A stretch of 48,756 nucleotides of DNA, from the IMG/VR virus record IMGVR_UViG_3300030104_007599, positions 1-48,756 of that record. One strand, written 5' to 3'. Positions 1 through 7,023 of this stretch are shown here, piece by piece. Numbering within the stretch: position 1 is the stretch's first letter; each line of letters begins with the position of its first letter. This DNA comes from a virus. Under the pieces are notes generated by a model. It ran no database searches, was not told the DNA's origin, and saw only the letters and a list, made by a program, of their open reading frames with translations. Made by a program: the position numbers and the translations under genes.

Positions 1-228
1 AAAGATTATTATGATAGATTTACAGTTACTAATCCTAATCTTGAAGAAGCATCAGATACTGATGTAGGTGGAAGTGCTAAACCACCAATTGGACTTGATA
101 TTGATGATGCGCATTCTGGAGATGCTGCACTTGATGATGAAGTAAACAAAATGGGATATAACGAATCCAAAGGTTTTGATTTTAAAAAAATGGTTAAGGA
201 AGCCTTAACCCCTAAAAACCTAAGATAA
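1..228 (+). CDS. Partial CDS (3' end), unknown acidic phage protein
   Basis: The frame is open from the first base of the window to TAA at 226-228, giving 75 residues; the start lies upstream. The visible part is rich in Asp and Gly and ends with a basic amphipathic stretch (KKMVKEALTPKNLR). I do not recognise the family. The stop overlaps the next start as TAATG, so the two are probably translated from one mRNA. It could be the tail of a virion or scaffold protein, but nothing here proves that. Confidence 0.7.
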   Translation, partial: KDYYDRFTVTNPNLEEASDTDVGGSAKPPIGLDIDDAHSGDAALDDEVNKMGYNESKGFDFKKMVKEALTPKNLR

Positions 229-296
229 TGAAACCTTGTACATGCCCAAAATGCCCATGTGGTACATCTTGCGACTGTGATTGTTGCGGATGTTAA
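228..296 (+). CDS. 22-residue cysteine-rich mini-protein (metallothionein-like pattern)
   Basis: ATG at 228 overlaps the upstream stop (TAATG). The peptide has 22 residues, of which 9 are Cys at positions 4, 6, 9, 11, 15, 17, 19, 20 and 22, giving four C-x-C pairs and one CC. Such spacing is typical of metal-thiolate clusters in metallothioneins. There is no signal peptide or membrane segment. Function is inferred from composition only: metal binding or a redox or structural knot. The coupled start and the extreme Cys density argue against a chance frame, but its size makes it uncertain. Confidence 0.5.
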   Translation: MKPCTCPKCPCGTSCDCDCCGC

Positions 297-314
297 TTTT
301 CTAGATTTTTCCAA

Positions 315-322
315 TATTTATA
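315..322 (+). promoter_or_regulatory. TATTTATA motif, candidate late promoter element
   Basis: TATTTATA lies 14 nt before the ATG at 337. It is one of ten copies found just upstream of genes in this window. Confidence 0.4.
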
Positions 323-336
323 ATAAACAAATCAAT

Positions 337-495
337 ATGAAATTGATTAAGTCAATATACAACCGTTTTCTTAAATTGTTCATGGGTGAATCTAAAACTG
401 AGGACAAAACTAAGAAAACAATTACTCCTCAAGAGATCACTCCTGAAGTTGCACCTGCAAAAAAGCGCAGGGGCAGGCCCAAAAAGACAACCTAA
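337..495 (+). CDS. Small AT-hook protein
   Basis: 52 residues from ATG 337. A longer reading from an in-frame start at 259 is possible, but it would run through the TATTTATA element and lacks an initiation context. The N-terminal half is an amphipathic basic helix (KLIKSIYNRFLKLF). The C-terminus is KKRRGRPKKTT, a canonical AT-hook (RGRP core) that binds the minor groove of AT-rich DNA. A role in DNA binding or genome compaction is inferred. RGRP-like motifs recur in two other proteins of this window (genes at 4586 and 10506). Confidence 0.75.
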   Translation: MKLIKSIYNRFLKLFMGESKTEDKTKKTITPQEITPEVAPAKKRRGRPKKTT

Positions 496-519
496 AAACC
501 CATTTTATCTATTAAAGAT

Positions 520-603
520 AGGGGTTGCTATGGAATAAATACCATTATAGGAACTTTGGAAAGCCTTAGGAGATTAAAGCTCTCAACTAATACCCCTGTT
601 TTT
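520..603 (+). other. Possible structured RNA or terminator between genes
   Basis: In the 121-nt gap between 495 and 617, AGGGGT (520-525) can pair with ACCCCT (592-597), which is followed by GTTTTT. Inside, ATGG/CCAT and GAG/CTC can form short stems. This looks like a branched hairpin with a closing stem and a U-run. It is not a tRNA: there is no T-loop and no CCA-type end. The folding was done by eye only. Confidence 0.25.
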
Positions 604-616
604 AATAGAATAACAA

Positions 617-994
617 ATGGAACTGTTAAAATTAACATGGTGGATGGAGGATCCAATTGACTTTGAGTATAAGCAATATATTCTTTTAGATTACCTACAA
701 AAAATAGAGAGACATTTTTATAATAAGGATTTTTCTCCATATTTACTTCATACTGAAAAACTGTATGAGGAAATGGCTATAAGCTTAGAATATATAGAGG
801 CTTTTGAAAAATCTATTACAAAATCTGAATTAGCTTTTACAAAACATGGGTTAGGATGGGTAGAAGAAAAACCCCCAAGTATAAACGAAGTAGAAGAAAT
901 GAAATTGGTACTAAGATTCTCAGTCCCCAAAATCAAAGAAAAAGTTAAATTGGGAAAAGAACTTTGGAAAAACAGCCCTACAATTTTATGGTAA
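617..994 (+). CDS. Hypothetical protein, 125 aa
   Basis: ATG at 617 begins an open frame of 125 residues, rich in aromatic residues and Glu/Lys, predicted mostly helical (EKLYEEMAISLEYIEAFEKS). There is no signal peptide, membrane span or recognisable catalytic motif. It ends 4 nt before the -33 box of the next promoter and is probably the last gene of its unit. I do not recognise the family. Confidence 0.75.
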   Translation: MELLKLTWWMEDPIDFEYKQYILLDYLQKIERHFYNKDFSPYLLHTEKLYEEMAISLEYIEAFEKSITKSELAFTKHGLGWVEEKPPSINEVEEMKLVLRFSVPKIKEKVKLGKELWKNSPTILW

Positions 995-997
995 AAA

Positions 998-1029
998 TTT
1001 GTATTCCTAATATTCCTTTCGTATATTTA
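998..1029 (+). promoter_or_regulatory. Bacteroidota-type promoter for gene 1049
   Basis: TTTG at 998-1001, a spacer of 20, then TATATTTA at 1022-1029 preceded by TCG. This matches the Bacteroidota TTTG / TAnnTTTG architecture and 12 other copies in the window. Confidence 0.75.
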
Positions 1030-1048
1030 CACCAAAATTAAGGTAGTT

Positions 1049-1264
1049 ATGGACAATTGGAATGAAAATTTATCATTAGAAACAGAAAAATATCTATGTA
1101 AATTACATAGATTAAATGCTTATGATTTGCTTAAATTAGAAAAGCAAAAAGAAGTAGAGTTAGGTTTAGCTGATGCTAATGAAAATTATGATTTATCATT
1201 TGACATTGAAAGTGATTTAAGTTGGATTCGTATTGTTTTATTTACAAGAGGGAAGTTGAATTAA
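1049..1264 (+). CDS. Hypothetical acidic protein, 71 aa
   Basis: First gene behind the promoter at 998-1029, with its ATG 19 nt after the TATATTTA box. It is acidic and helical, with no known domain (core LNAYDLLKLEKQKEVELGLA). The stop overlaps the next start as TAATG. Position behind an early-type promoter suggests a small host-takeover protein, which is inference only. Confidence 0.75.
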   Translation: MDNWNENLSLETEKYLCKLHRLNAYDLLKLEKQKEVELGLADANENYDLSFDIESDLSWIRIVLFTRGKLN

Positions 1265-1587
1265 TGGAAGAAAAACTAAAAAAAGATTACTTGGATAATT
1301 TTATAAAAGAAGATTTTGATTTTGATATGAATACCCCTGAGGGAAATGATAAAGTAAAAGAAATAATTCTAGAAGCTTTAGATAAAATGTTTTATGATAA
1401 AGACATAACAAGAAAAAAATTAGTAAACTTAATTCAACATAGATTAGATACAGCTTATAGTGATAAAAGTAAAACATACAAGGATATAAAAGATACTGAA
1501 CCAAAAACCCACATAGTAAACCAAATAAATAAAGCCTCAGACCAATTAAAAGTAGGGGGGAAAATAAGTAGATTTGATTTAAAATAA
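1264..1587 (+). CDS. Hypothetical charged helical protein, 107 aa
   Basis: ATG 1264 is chosen over an in-frame start at 1222, which would overlap the upstream gene by 43 nt; ATG 1264 gives the TAATG coupling common in this genome. The protein is highly charged (Lys, Asp, Glu), probably all helical, with a basic C-terminus (GGKISRFDLK). No domain is recognised. It is the second gene of the unit starting at 1049. Confidence 0.75.
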   Translation: MEEKLKKDYLDNFIKEDFDFDMNTPEGNDKVKEIILEALDKMFYDKDITRKKLVNLIQHRLDTAYSDKSKTYKDIKDTEPKTHIVNQINKASDQLKVGGKISRFDLK

Positions 1588-1592
1588 AAGTT

Positions 1593-1760
1593 ATGAAAAA
1601 ATATAAATTAGAATTAGTTAATTACGATTTAAATGATAGACCTGTAAGTGGGGTTTCTAGAATAGTAGAAAAAATGTCATTTAAAAAACTTAGAAAATTT
1701 CAAAATGACTACCCAGGTAGGGTAGATTTAATTAGAAAGTTAAACATCAAAGAAATATAG
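1593..1760 (+). CDS. Hypothetical small basic protein, 55 aa
   Basis: ATG 1593 sits in the context AAAAGTTATG and the frame ends with TAG at 1758-1760, two bases before the next ATG. It has 55 residues, is basic, begins MKKYKLELVNYDLNDR and contains a Lys/Arg-rich helix (FKKLRKF). It exactly fills the gap between its neighbours, which supports it as real. Function unknown. Confidence 0.7.
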   Translation: MKKYKLELVNYDLNDRPVSGVSRIVEKMSFKKLRKFQNDYPGRVDLIRKLNIKEI

Positions 1761-1762
1761 TT

Positions 1763-2344
1763 ATGGCAAATAATTTAAAAAGTTGGATCAAAGTTAAAGC
1801 TAATGAGGATACTTTAAAATATGTTGATTCTTTAGTTACTAAAGCTGAGGAAAGAAATGAAAACGATCCTTATGGTATAACAGCATTTGCAAAAACATTT
1901 TATAAAGATGTTGATTGTGGAGATGGTGGGGGTGTAATGTATGATTGGGCACTTGATAGTATAGGTGCTAAATGGACTTATTTAGAAGAAGTTGAAGATG
2001 AAGGAGAATTTTCCACTACATCAGCTTGGTATCCTCCAAAACAATTTTTTATTCATTTATATAAGCTATGTGCTGAATTAGATGAAAATGTAGAAATTGA
2101 AGTAAAATATGAAGATGAATCATATGATCCAATAGGTGCTATGGTTGTGAAAAAAGATAAAGATGGTATTCCTTGTATATGGGAAGAAGAGGATGATGTA
2201 GAAAATCCAACTGATGATATGGATTGGGATGATGAAGGTTATGATGAAGCACAACAAGAGTTTTATGATGAAGTTTATGAAACTAAACAAGAACTTTTAA
2301 AAGAATGTCACTCATTAGTACTTACTGATGGTGAACCAATTTAA
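1763..2344 (+). CDS. Api92-like / YubB ferredoxin-fold phage protein
   Basis: 193 residues. The layout resembles Api92-like proteins of phages and plasmids: an N-terminal strand (NLKSWIKVKANEDTLKYVDSL), a central GAKW motif (residues about 69-72), an aromatic S-A-W-x-P-P segment, then an alternating beta/alpha region (ENVEIEVKYEDESYDPIG). The C-terminal third is very acidic (DDMDWDDEGYDE). In the family the fold is ferredoxin-like and the role is unknown; acidic DNA mimicry is possible but speculative. The assignment rests on remembered family patterns. Confidence 0.55.
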   Translation: MANNLKSWIKVKANEDTLKYVDSLVTKAEERNENDPYGITAFAKTFYKDVDCGDGGGVMYDWALDSIGAKWTYLEEVEDEGEFSTTSAWYPPKQFFIHLYKLCAELDENVEIEVKYEDESYDPIGAMVVKKDKDGIPCIWEEEDDVENPTDDMDWDDEGYDEAQQEFYDEVYETKQELLKECHSLVLTDGEPI

Positions 2345-2358
2345 TAATAAATAAAGCT

Positions 2359-2559
2359 ATGGCAAAATTAAGAAAAATGGTTACTTACACTGATTACAGA
2401 TGGGAGATAACCGAGGATTTAACCCCAGAACAAATTAAAAAATGGAAATCTGAAGATGAAGATCTTCAAGAAGAGGTATTAGATGAAGTTGAATTTGAAT
2501 TATCACATGACAAAGTTTTAGAAGATCATGATTGGCCTGAGTTAATAGAAGATGAATAA
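2359..2559 (+). CDS. Hypothetical very acidic protein, 66 aa
   Basis: ATG 2359 in the context ATAAAGCTATGG. It has 66 residues with about a third Asp/Glu and clusters such as SEDEDLQEEVLDEVEFE, little hydrophobic core and no known domain. It follows the Api92-like gene in what looks like the same transcript. Small acidic phage proteins of this kind often bind host nucleic-acid enzymes, but there is no direct evidence here. Confidence 0.7.
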   Translation: MAKLRKMVTYTDYRWEITEDLTPEQIKKWKSEDEDLQEEVLDEVEFELSHDKVLEDHDWPELIEDE

Positions 2560-2594
2560 TCTAATATTTATTCTAGTATTAAACTATAACCAAA

Positions 2595-2921
2595 ATGTTA
2601 AGAAAAAAATATAAAAAATGTGGAGATGAAGTAGCAAAATCAGTACTAAATGCTGGTGCTAAAACTTGTTGTTTAAAGATAGAATTAAAAGCTACTTCTA
2701 AAATTGAAGGGTATTTCATTTATGAAGTATGTTACTTAGATGAAGGAGACTTAAAACAAGTTACTATAATAGCTCGAAATATCATGGATATAGTAGACAA
2801 AATAGAACCTTATATCAACAAAGGAATCCCAGAACAAACAGTTGGTTTTGATCTAGGTTTGAATGAAGATGTAGTACTTTCAAGAATGCAATCAAAAACA
2901 TATAAACCCTCCCAAAATTAA
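2595..2921 (+). CDS. Hypothetical protein, 108 aa
   Basis: 108 residues. Basic start (MLRKKYKKCGDEVAKS), then alternating strands and helices (KIEGYFIYEVCYLDEGDLKQ), suggesting a small alpha/beta fold. There are Cys at 9, 25, 26 and 46 but no obvious metal-site spacing. A TATTTATT word, one mismatch from the recurrent TATTTATA motif, lies at 2566-2573. Not recognised. Confidence 0.7.
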   Translation: MLRKKYKKCGDEVAKSVLNAGAKTCCLKIELKATSKIEGYFIYEVCYLDEGDLKQVTIIARNIMDIVDKIEPYINKGIPEQTVGFDLGLNEDVVLSRMQSKTYKPSQN

Positions 2922-2924
2922 AAA

Positions 2925-2932
2925 TATTTATA
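2925..2932 (+). promoter_or_regulatory. TATTTATA motif, candidate late promoter element
   Basis: TATTTATA lies 14 nt before the ATG at 2947, upstream of the membrane protein and T9SS metalloprotease genes. Confidence 0.4.
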
Positions 2933-2946
2933 ATAAATAATTAATT

Positions 2947-3306
2947 ATGACACCTGAAGTAGAAGAAAGACTATTAAAAGTTTACCCCCCTAGGGCTAAA
3001 AAAATTAGAAGAAAATTAGTTAATTTATATAGACCCATTTTACATGATAAATCCACATCAATATTTAATCAAGATTTAATGGCATATATCATGTTTAGTT
3101 TATTTTTTATAAGCTTAATTTTAGAATTAAAAGATGTAAACCATTCTTTTTTTCCTTTTATAGGAGGGTGGATCGTCATCCCATTAACTTGGATTTATTT
3201 TAAATTCAACCCCCAAACCTGGGATGAAATGTATGAATATGAAAAAATAGCATTTAGAAAAATTTGGAGACTTCCCACAAAGTGGAACCCAAAGAAAACT
3301 AAATGA
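2947..3306 (+). CDS. Two-helix membrane protein, 119 aa
   Basis: A basic cytoplasmic N-terminus (PPRAKKIRRKLVNLYR) is followed by two hydrophobic segments at about residues 40-58 and 67-83, then a basic aromatic tail (FRKIWRLPTKWNPKKTK). The stop overlaps the start of the M43 protease gene as ATGA, so the two are translationally coupled. It may be a membrane helper of the exported protease, or unrelated. No family recognised. Confidence 0.75.
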   Translation: MTPEVEERLLKVYPPRAKKIRRKLVNLYRPILHDKSTSIFNQDLMAYIMFSLFFISLILELKDVNHSFFPFIGGWIVIPLTWIYFKFNPQTWDEMYEYEKIAFRKIWRLPTKWNPKKTK

Positions 3307-4517
3307 GAAATTTATTAATATTAATACTTTTTATATCTAATTTCCTCTTAGGTCAAAACCCTTGTGGAACTGATGGGTATAACAAATTTTATATTGATTC
3401 CAACCCTAAATCTTATAAGAATATAGAGAATCAACTCCAAGATTATTTAAAAATCACCCCAAAATCCACTACCAACATTACTATCCCAGTGGTATTCCAT
3501 GTGGTTTGGATAAATAACATCCAAAACCTTCATGATAGTGTAATCTACCATCAATTGGAAGTATTAAATTCTATTTTTAATTCTCAAAACCCTGATACAG
3601 TTAATTTAACGGATACATTAAAAAGGTGGGTAGGGGATTTTAATATTAACTTTGAAATAGCACATAGGGACCCAAATGGTTTCCCTACTAGGGGCATAAC
3701 TAGAAAAAAAACTTTCCACCCCCATTTTTCTTACTGGAATAACCCCGTTAAAAAACTTCCCTATGGGGTTTTACCTTGGCCTACGGATAGGTATTTGAAC
3801 ATTTGGATTTGTGATTTAAATGATGGACTTAATGGGTATGCCCAATTTCCAGGTGGACCTGAAGAAACTGATGGGATTGTTGTGGATTGGCAAACTGTTG
3901 GGAATCAAATTTATCCTTGGGTATCGTTTGAAAATTATGAATGGGCAAAAGGTAAAGTATTGGTACATGAAATAGGCCATTGGTTAAACCTTTATCATCC
4001 TTGGGGAAATGATGGTTCATGTACTGAAGATTATATTCCAGAAACATCATTTCAAAATAGTCCAATTTTTCCCCATAATAACTGTCCTGATACTATGTTT
4101 AGTTCTTGTTCTGATAGTGGTAGAATTTTTATTAAACATTATATGGATTATTCAGGGAGTTCTTGTATGTGTACCTTTACTAAAAACCAAGTATTGAGGG
4201 GATTAGCATCATTAAATACCTATAGAATTAAGATGGTGGAAAACTATTTACCAAAACCTATCATTAATGGGTTTGAAAATACTAAAATTTACCCCACATA
4301 TGTTCAAGATATAATATATATTGAATTTCCCATCTATGAGGGGATTATAGAAATTTTAATATATAACCTCCAAGGGAGATTGATGAAGCAATTAATTACC
4401 CAAAATAACCATTTTGAAACCCTCAACCTTTCAGATTTAGTTAATGGTATTTATGTTGTGAATTTACTCCATAATGGAAAATCTGTGGTAAACAAAAAAA
4501 TCATAATCAATAATTAA
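3303..4517 (+). CDS. Secreted M43 (pappalysin/cytophagalysin-like) metalloprotease with T9SS sorting domain
   Basis: 404 residues in three parts. (1) A signal peptide, residues 1-17, with a Bacteroidota-style cleavage before Gln (LLG|QNPCG). (2) A metzincin catalytic domain with the zinc motif HEIGHWLNLYH (H222, E223, H226, H232) and a downstream Met-turn region HYMDYSGSSCM around M281, as in MEROPS family M43. (3) A C-terminal domain, residues about 323-404, with the IYNLQGR...LSDLVNGIYVV pattern of T9SS type A sorting domains. All catalytic residues are present. In such proteins the sorting domain directs export across the outer membrane by the host type IX system. The ATGA overlap couples it to the membrane gene upstream. 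Probably acquired from a host; substrate unknown. Confidence 0.92.
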   Translation: MRNLLILILFISNFLLGQNPCGTDGYNKFYIDSNPKSYKNIENQLQDYLKITPKSTTNITIPVVFHVVWINNIQNLHDSVIYHQLEVLNSIFNSQNPDTVNLTDTLKRWVGDFNINFEIAHRDPNGFPTRGITRKKTFHPHFSYWNNPVKKLPYGVLPWPTDRYLNIWICDLNDGLNGYAQFPGGPEETDGIVVDWQTVGNQIYPWVSFENYEWAKGKVLVHEIGHWLNLYHPWGNDGSCTEDYIPETSFQNSPIFPHNNCPDTMFSSCSDSGRIFIKHYMDYSGSSCMCTFTKNQVLRGLASLNTYRIKMVENYLPKPIINGFENTKIYPTYVQDIIYIEFPIYEGIIEILIYNLQGRLMKQLITQNNHFETLNLSDLVNGIYVVNLLHNGKSVVNKKIIINN

Positions 4518-4541
4518 TCTAACAAACCCATTAAAAATTAA

Positions 4542-4573
4542 TTTGACTCCCTCATTTTTTTATCGTATATTAC
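4542..4573 (+). promoter_or_regulatory. Bacteroidota-type promoter for gene 4586
   Basis: TTTGACTCCC from 4542, a spacer of 20 and a TATATTAC box at 4566-4573 preceded by TCG. The box is 12 nt before the ATG. Confidence 0.65.
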
Positions 4574-4585
4574 CAACAAAAACAT

Positions 4586-4909
4586 ATGTCAAAAAGAAAA
4601 GGAAGACCAAGTGGGAGTACAAGCAGATACTGCTTAATAAAGGATGAATTAATATTACCTTATGAGATTCATGTAGATGAATCAACCCACACTTATTTAA
4701 AAGTAGTAGCAGAAACACAAAAAACCGTTGGATATTTTGCTTCAATGCCCCATTTATTAAGAAGTATACTTAGAGAAAAGCATGTACCACAGGGTAAAAA
4801 TGGTGAAATATATAATTTAAAAGAATACGTTGAAGCCATGAATAAATTAACCAATGCAATGGCTAAAATTTTAGTCCCCCCACATCATAGAATTGAAGCA
4901 GTTAGGTAA
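4586..4909 (+). CDS. Hypothetical protein with N-terminal AT-hook-like motif, 107 aa
   Basis: 107 residues, beginning SKRKGRPSGS, which resembles an AT-hook (GRP core with flanking Lys/Arg). The rest is an unrecognised alpha/beta domain (ILPYEIHVDESTHTYLKVVA) ending in a basic tail. It is the first gene behind the promoter at 4542-4573. DNA binding is inferred from the hook alone. Confidence 0.7.
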   Translation: MSKRKGRPSGSTSRYCLIKDELILPYEIHVDESTHTYLKVVAETQKTVGYFASMPHLLRSILREKHVPQGKNGEIYNLKEYVEAMNKLTNAMAKILVPPHHRIEAVR

Positions 4910-5081
4910 ATTTACATTAATCTGGATCTCTCAGAATTTAGCTATTCCTTTTTGGATGGTAGGCCATATTCATTTATCTACTAATGTTTATGAAGATATA
5001 CATGAGATAATTGCTTCTGTAGGAATGAATCTGATTGTACTAATTGGATTCATTCTAGATTATAAAGAAAGTAAAAAGTAA
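4893..5081 (+). CDS. Small membrane protein, TTG start, 62 aa
   Basis: The frame opens with TTG at 4893, overlapping the previous gene by 17 nt; no ATG is available until residue 22. Two hydrophobic segments (about residues 8-25 and 38-56) and a charged tail (DYKESKK) suggest a two-span membrane protein. The start is uncertain: a shorter product from ATG at residue 22 is possible. Confidence 0.5.
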   Translation: MKQLGKFTLIWISQNLAIPFWMVGHIHLSTNVYEDIHEIIASVGMNLIVLIGFILDYKESKK

Positions 5082-5102
5082 TTGTCTTTCCTGCGCAGGA
5101 TA

Positions 5103-5134
5103 TTTGGCTCCCCAGGAGAGGGTTCGTATATTTA
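5103..5134 (+). promoter_or_regulatory. Bacteroidota-type promoter for the DUF932 gene
   Basis: TTTGGCTCCC from 5103, then GGGTTCG, then TATATTTA at 5127-5134 (spacer 20). It is the type example of the repeated promoter and is followed by an AT-only-rich leader ending AAAAGTTATG. Confidence 0.85.
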
Positions 5135-5172
5135 TGTCATAAATAAATAAGTTAAATTAATAAATAAAAGTT

Positions 5173-5979
5173 ATGTTAGATTTCGAAAAAAGTGAATTTT
5201 TAAGTAAAAAAGAGTTAAAAGAGGTATGTCCTGTAATCTTTGCGGGTAAGGCTTCAGATGAAGTATCAAAACACTATACACATATTCCTACTAGTAAAGT
5301 TATAGATGATATGGAATTATTAGGTTGGAAAGTTGTTGATGCTAAAGCTGTTAAAGCTAGAAAAAAAACAACTCAAGGTTATCAAAAGCATTTAGTAGTA
5401 TTTAGAAATCCTGATGTTGTTATTAATGGTAAAAATGATGATACAGTTTTTCCACAAGTATTACTTACAAATAGCCATGATGGTAAAAATGCATTTACAT
5501 TTACTGCGGGATTATTTAGAATGATTTGTGAAAATGGATTAGTTGTTTCAACTTCAACATTTGAAGACGTTAAAATGAGACATATGGGTTATTCATTTGA
5601 GGAATTACAAGTTAAAATTAAAGATATGGTTGAAAAATTACCATTAACGGTTGAATCAATGAATAAAATGCAAGCAACTGAGCTTGGTCAAAAGCAAGCA
5701 GTTAATTTTGCTAAAAAAGCACTTACAACTCGATTCCCAGAGGATGAATTAAAAAGAATTAAAATTGATATTAAAGATATTTTAACTCCAGTTCGTAAAG
5801 AAGATGCGGGTAATGATCTTTGGAGTATATTTAATGTAGTTCAAGAAAAAATCATTGAAGGTGATTTTGAGTATATGGCTGGCGGTAAATTAAGAAAAGC
5901 TAGACAAATTAAAAACTTCAAACAAGATCAAAAGATTAATAAAGATTTATTTGATTTAGCTTTAGAGTTTGCAAATTAA
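5173..5979 (+). CDS. DUF932 family phage/plasmid protein
   Basis: 268 residues. The central signature is typical of DUF932 (TIGR03299-like): VLLTNSHDGKNAFTF, then GLFRMICENGLVV, then VKMRHMGYSFEEL (residues about 96-150). The N-terminal part carries the family-like GWKVVDAKAVKAR and KHLVVFRN elements. The biochemical role of the family is not settled; it is common in phages and plasmids and close to DNA-processing genes. Here it stands alone between a strong promoter and a clear intrinsic terminator, so it is a monocistronic, probably highly expressed gene. Confidence 0.85.
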   Translation: MLDFEKSEFLSKKELKEVCPVIFAGKASDEVSKHYTHIPTSKVIDDMELLGWKVVDAKAVKARKKTTQGYQKHLVVFRNPDVVINGKNDDTVFPQVLLTNSHDGKNAFTFTAGLFRMICENGLVVSTSTFEDVKMRHMGYSFEELQVKIKDMVEKLPLTVESMNKMQATELGQKQAVNFAKKALTTRFPEDELKRIKIDIKDILTPVRKEDAGNDLWSIFNVVQEKIIEGDFEYMAGGKLRKARQIKNFKQDQKINKDLFDLALEFAN

Positions 5980-5999
5980 TAAAAAATTTAATTAACAAT

Positions 6000-6024
6000 G
6001 CCCCCTTTTCTAGGGGGCTTTTTT
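6000..6024 (+). terminator. Intrinsic terminator after the DUF932 gene
   Basis: A perfect 7-bp GC-rich stem GCCCCCT / AGGGGGC (6000-6006 with 6012-6018), loop of 5, followed directly by six T (6019-6024). It lies 21 nt after the stop of the DUF932 gene. Confidence 0.93.
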
Positions 6025-6027
6025 ATT

Positions 6028-6237
6028 ATGACTAAAAAAGAAAAAAGACAGTTTTTATTAGAAAATAATTGGGGAGAACACTATCGTTATAATTGTTGGT
6101 TTGATCATTCAAAAGATAATCTACATGTTGATGAAAATAATCGAATTGCAGGATTCCAACCAGAGGAAGATGGGATTAAATTAGAACAAGCTTTTAAAAT
6201 ATGTATAATAAATTTATCTAAAGAAACAAAATTATGA
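6028..6237 (+). CDS. Hypothetical protein, 69 aa
   Basis: ATG 6028 is chosen. An in-frame ATG at 5998 would place the first ten codons inside the terminator hairpin and is almost certainly not used. 69 residues, aromatic-rich (NNWGEHYRYNCWFDHSKDN), no membrane span, no recognised domain. It overlaps the next gene as ATGA. Transcription may come from read-through of the terminator, since no promoter box is visible between them. Confidence 0.7.
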   Translation: MTKKEKRQFLLENNWGEHYRYNCWFDHSKDNLHVDENNRIAGFQPEEDGIKLEQAFKICIINLSKETKL

Positions 6238-6425
6238 ATCAAGAAATGAATAATGAACCTGTAACATTAGACCCTACACATTTAGCAGCATTGTTAGATG
6301 TAGCTTATAAGGCTGGATTTAATGATGGAATTAAACAAATAGGAGAAACTTTATTAAAACTTGAACCCAAAGTTGAGGATTTCCAACAACAAATGGTGAA
6401 CGCTGGTGAAACCTCAAATGATTAA
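6234..6425 (+). CDS. Hypothetical acidic protein, 63 aa
   Basis: Coupled to the gene before it by an ATGA overlap. 63 residues with a central helix (HLAALLDVAYKAGFNDGIKQ) and an acidic, Gln-rich C-terminus. It may form a small helical bundle. Not recognised. Confidence 0.7.
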   Translation: MNQEMNNEPVTLDPTHLAALLDVAYKAGFNDGIKQIGETLLKLEPKVEDFQQQMVNAGETSND

Positions 6426-6434
6426 TCCATTTTT

Positions 6435-6953
6435 ATGTCTTATAAGAAATGGATACATAAGTATCAATTCCTTAAAGAGGATTTATCTGATGTTGAAAAA
6501 TCACTAGAAGAATATACTTTGAATTTTTCAGAGAGCTTTGTTTTTAATGATAAGGAAGAAAATAACCTACCCCTAGAAGTAGATCACCTTCCTGAGCGTG
6601 TACCTGATAATAAATGTAAACCCATCTTTAAAAGACTCTCAAAAACCCTACACCCTGATAAGGGAGGGAATGGGGAGGATTTCACCCAATTATCAGAAAA
6701 CTATAGAAATCAAGATATTGTGGGTTTATACCTCATGGCGGAAAAATATAAAATTGATATAGAAGATTTAATAACTAAGGAAATCATTCCATTATTTGAA
6801 TCTTCTTGTAAACAATTTGAAGATATAATTGAAAAGAAAAAAAGTACAGTAGCCTGGGGGTGGGGGAATATTTCTTCCCCAGAAGAAAGGGAAATGGCAA
6901 TAAAGTATATCGAAAAAGAACATAATTTAGTTTATAAAAAAGATAAAAAGTAA
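6435..6953 (+). CDS. J-domain-like (DnaJ) phage protein
   Basis: 172 residues. After an acidic N-terminal coiled segment, residues about 60-100 read FKRLSKTLHPDKGG with the hallmark HPD tripeptide at H73-P74-D75, as in the J-domains of DnaJ co-chaperones and viral T antigens, followed by a helix (NYRNQDIVGLYLMAEKY). The C-terminal part is a charged coiled coil. The inferred role is recruiting or hijacking host DnaK for assembly or replication. The J-domain is short, so the assignment rests mainly on HPDKGG and its position between two helices. Confidence 0.7.
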   Translation: MSYKKWIHKYQFLKEDLSDVEKSLEEYTLNFSESFVFNDKEENNLPLEVDHLPERVPDNKCKPIFKRLSKTLHPDKGGNGEDFTQLSENYRNQDIVGLYLMAEKYKIDIEDLITKEIIPLFESSCKQFEDIIEKKKSTVAWGWGNISSPEEREMAIKYIEKEHNLVYKKDKK

Positions 6954-6964
6954 TTGGGCAAATG

Positions 6965-6996
6965 CTTGGATACCCGAGGAAGGGTTCGTATATTTA
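6965..6996 (+). promoter_or_regulatory. Bacteroidota-type promoter for gene 7024
   Basis: CTTGGATACCC from 6965, then GGGTTCG and TATATTTA at 6989-6996; spacer 20. Confidence 0.8.
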
Positions 6997-7023
6997 CGGC
7001 GTAAATAAAAAATAATAAAGGTT

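Noticed and set aside
259-336. Upstream extension of the AT-hook protein to 259
   Set aside because: It overlaps the Cys-rich peptide frame and the TATTTATA element; ATG 337 fits the usual spacing.
5998-6027. In-frame ATG at 5998 as the start of the 69-residue protein
   Set aside because: The codons would lie in the terminator stem-loop (6000-6024) and encode Pro/Gly/Phe runs unrelated to the rest; ATG 6028 is free and follows the T-run.
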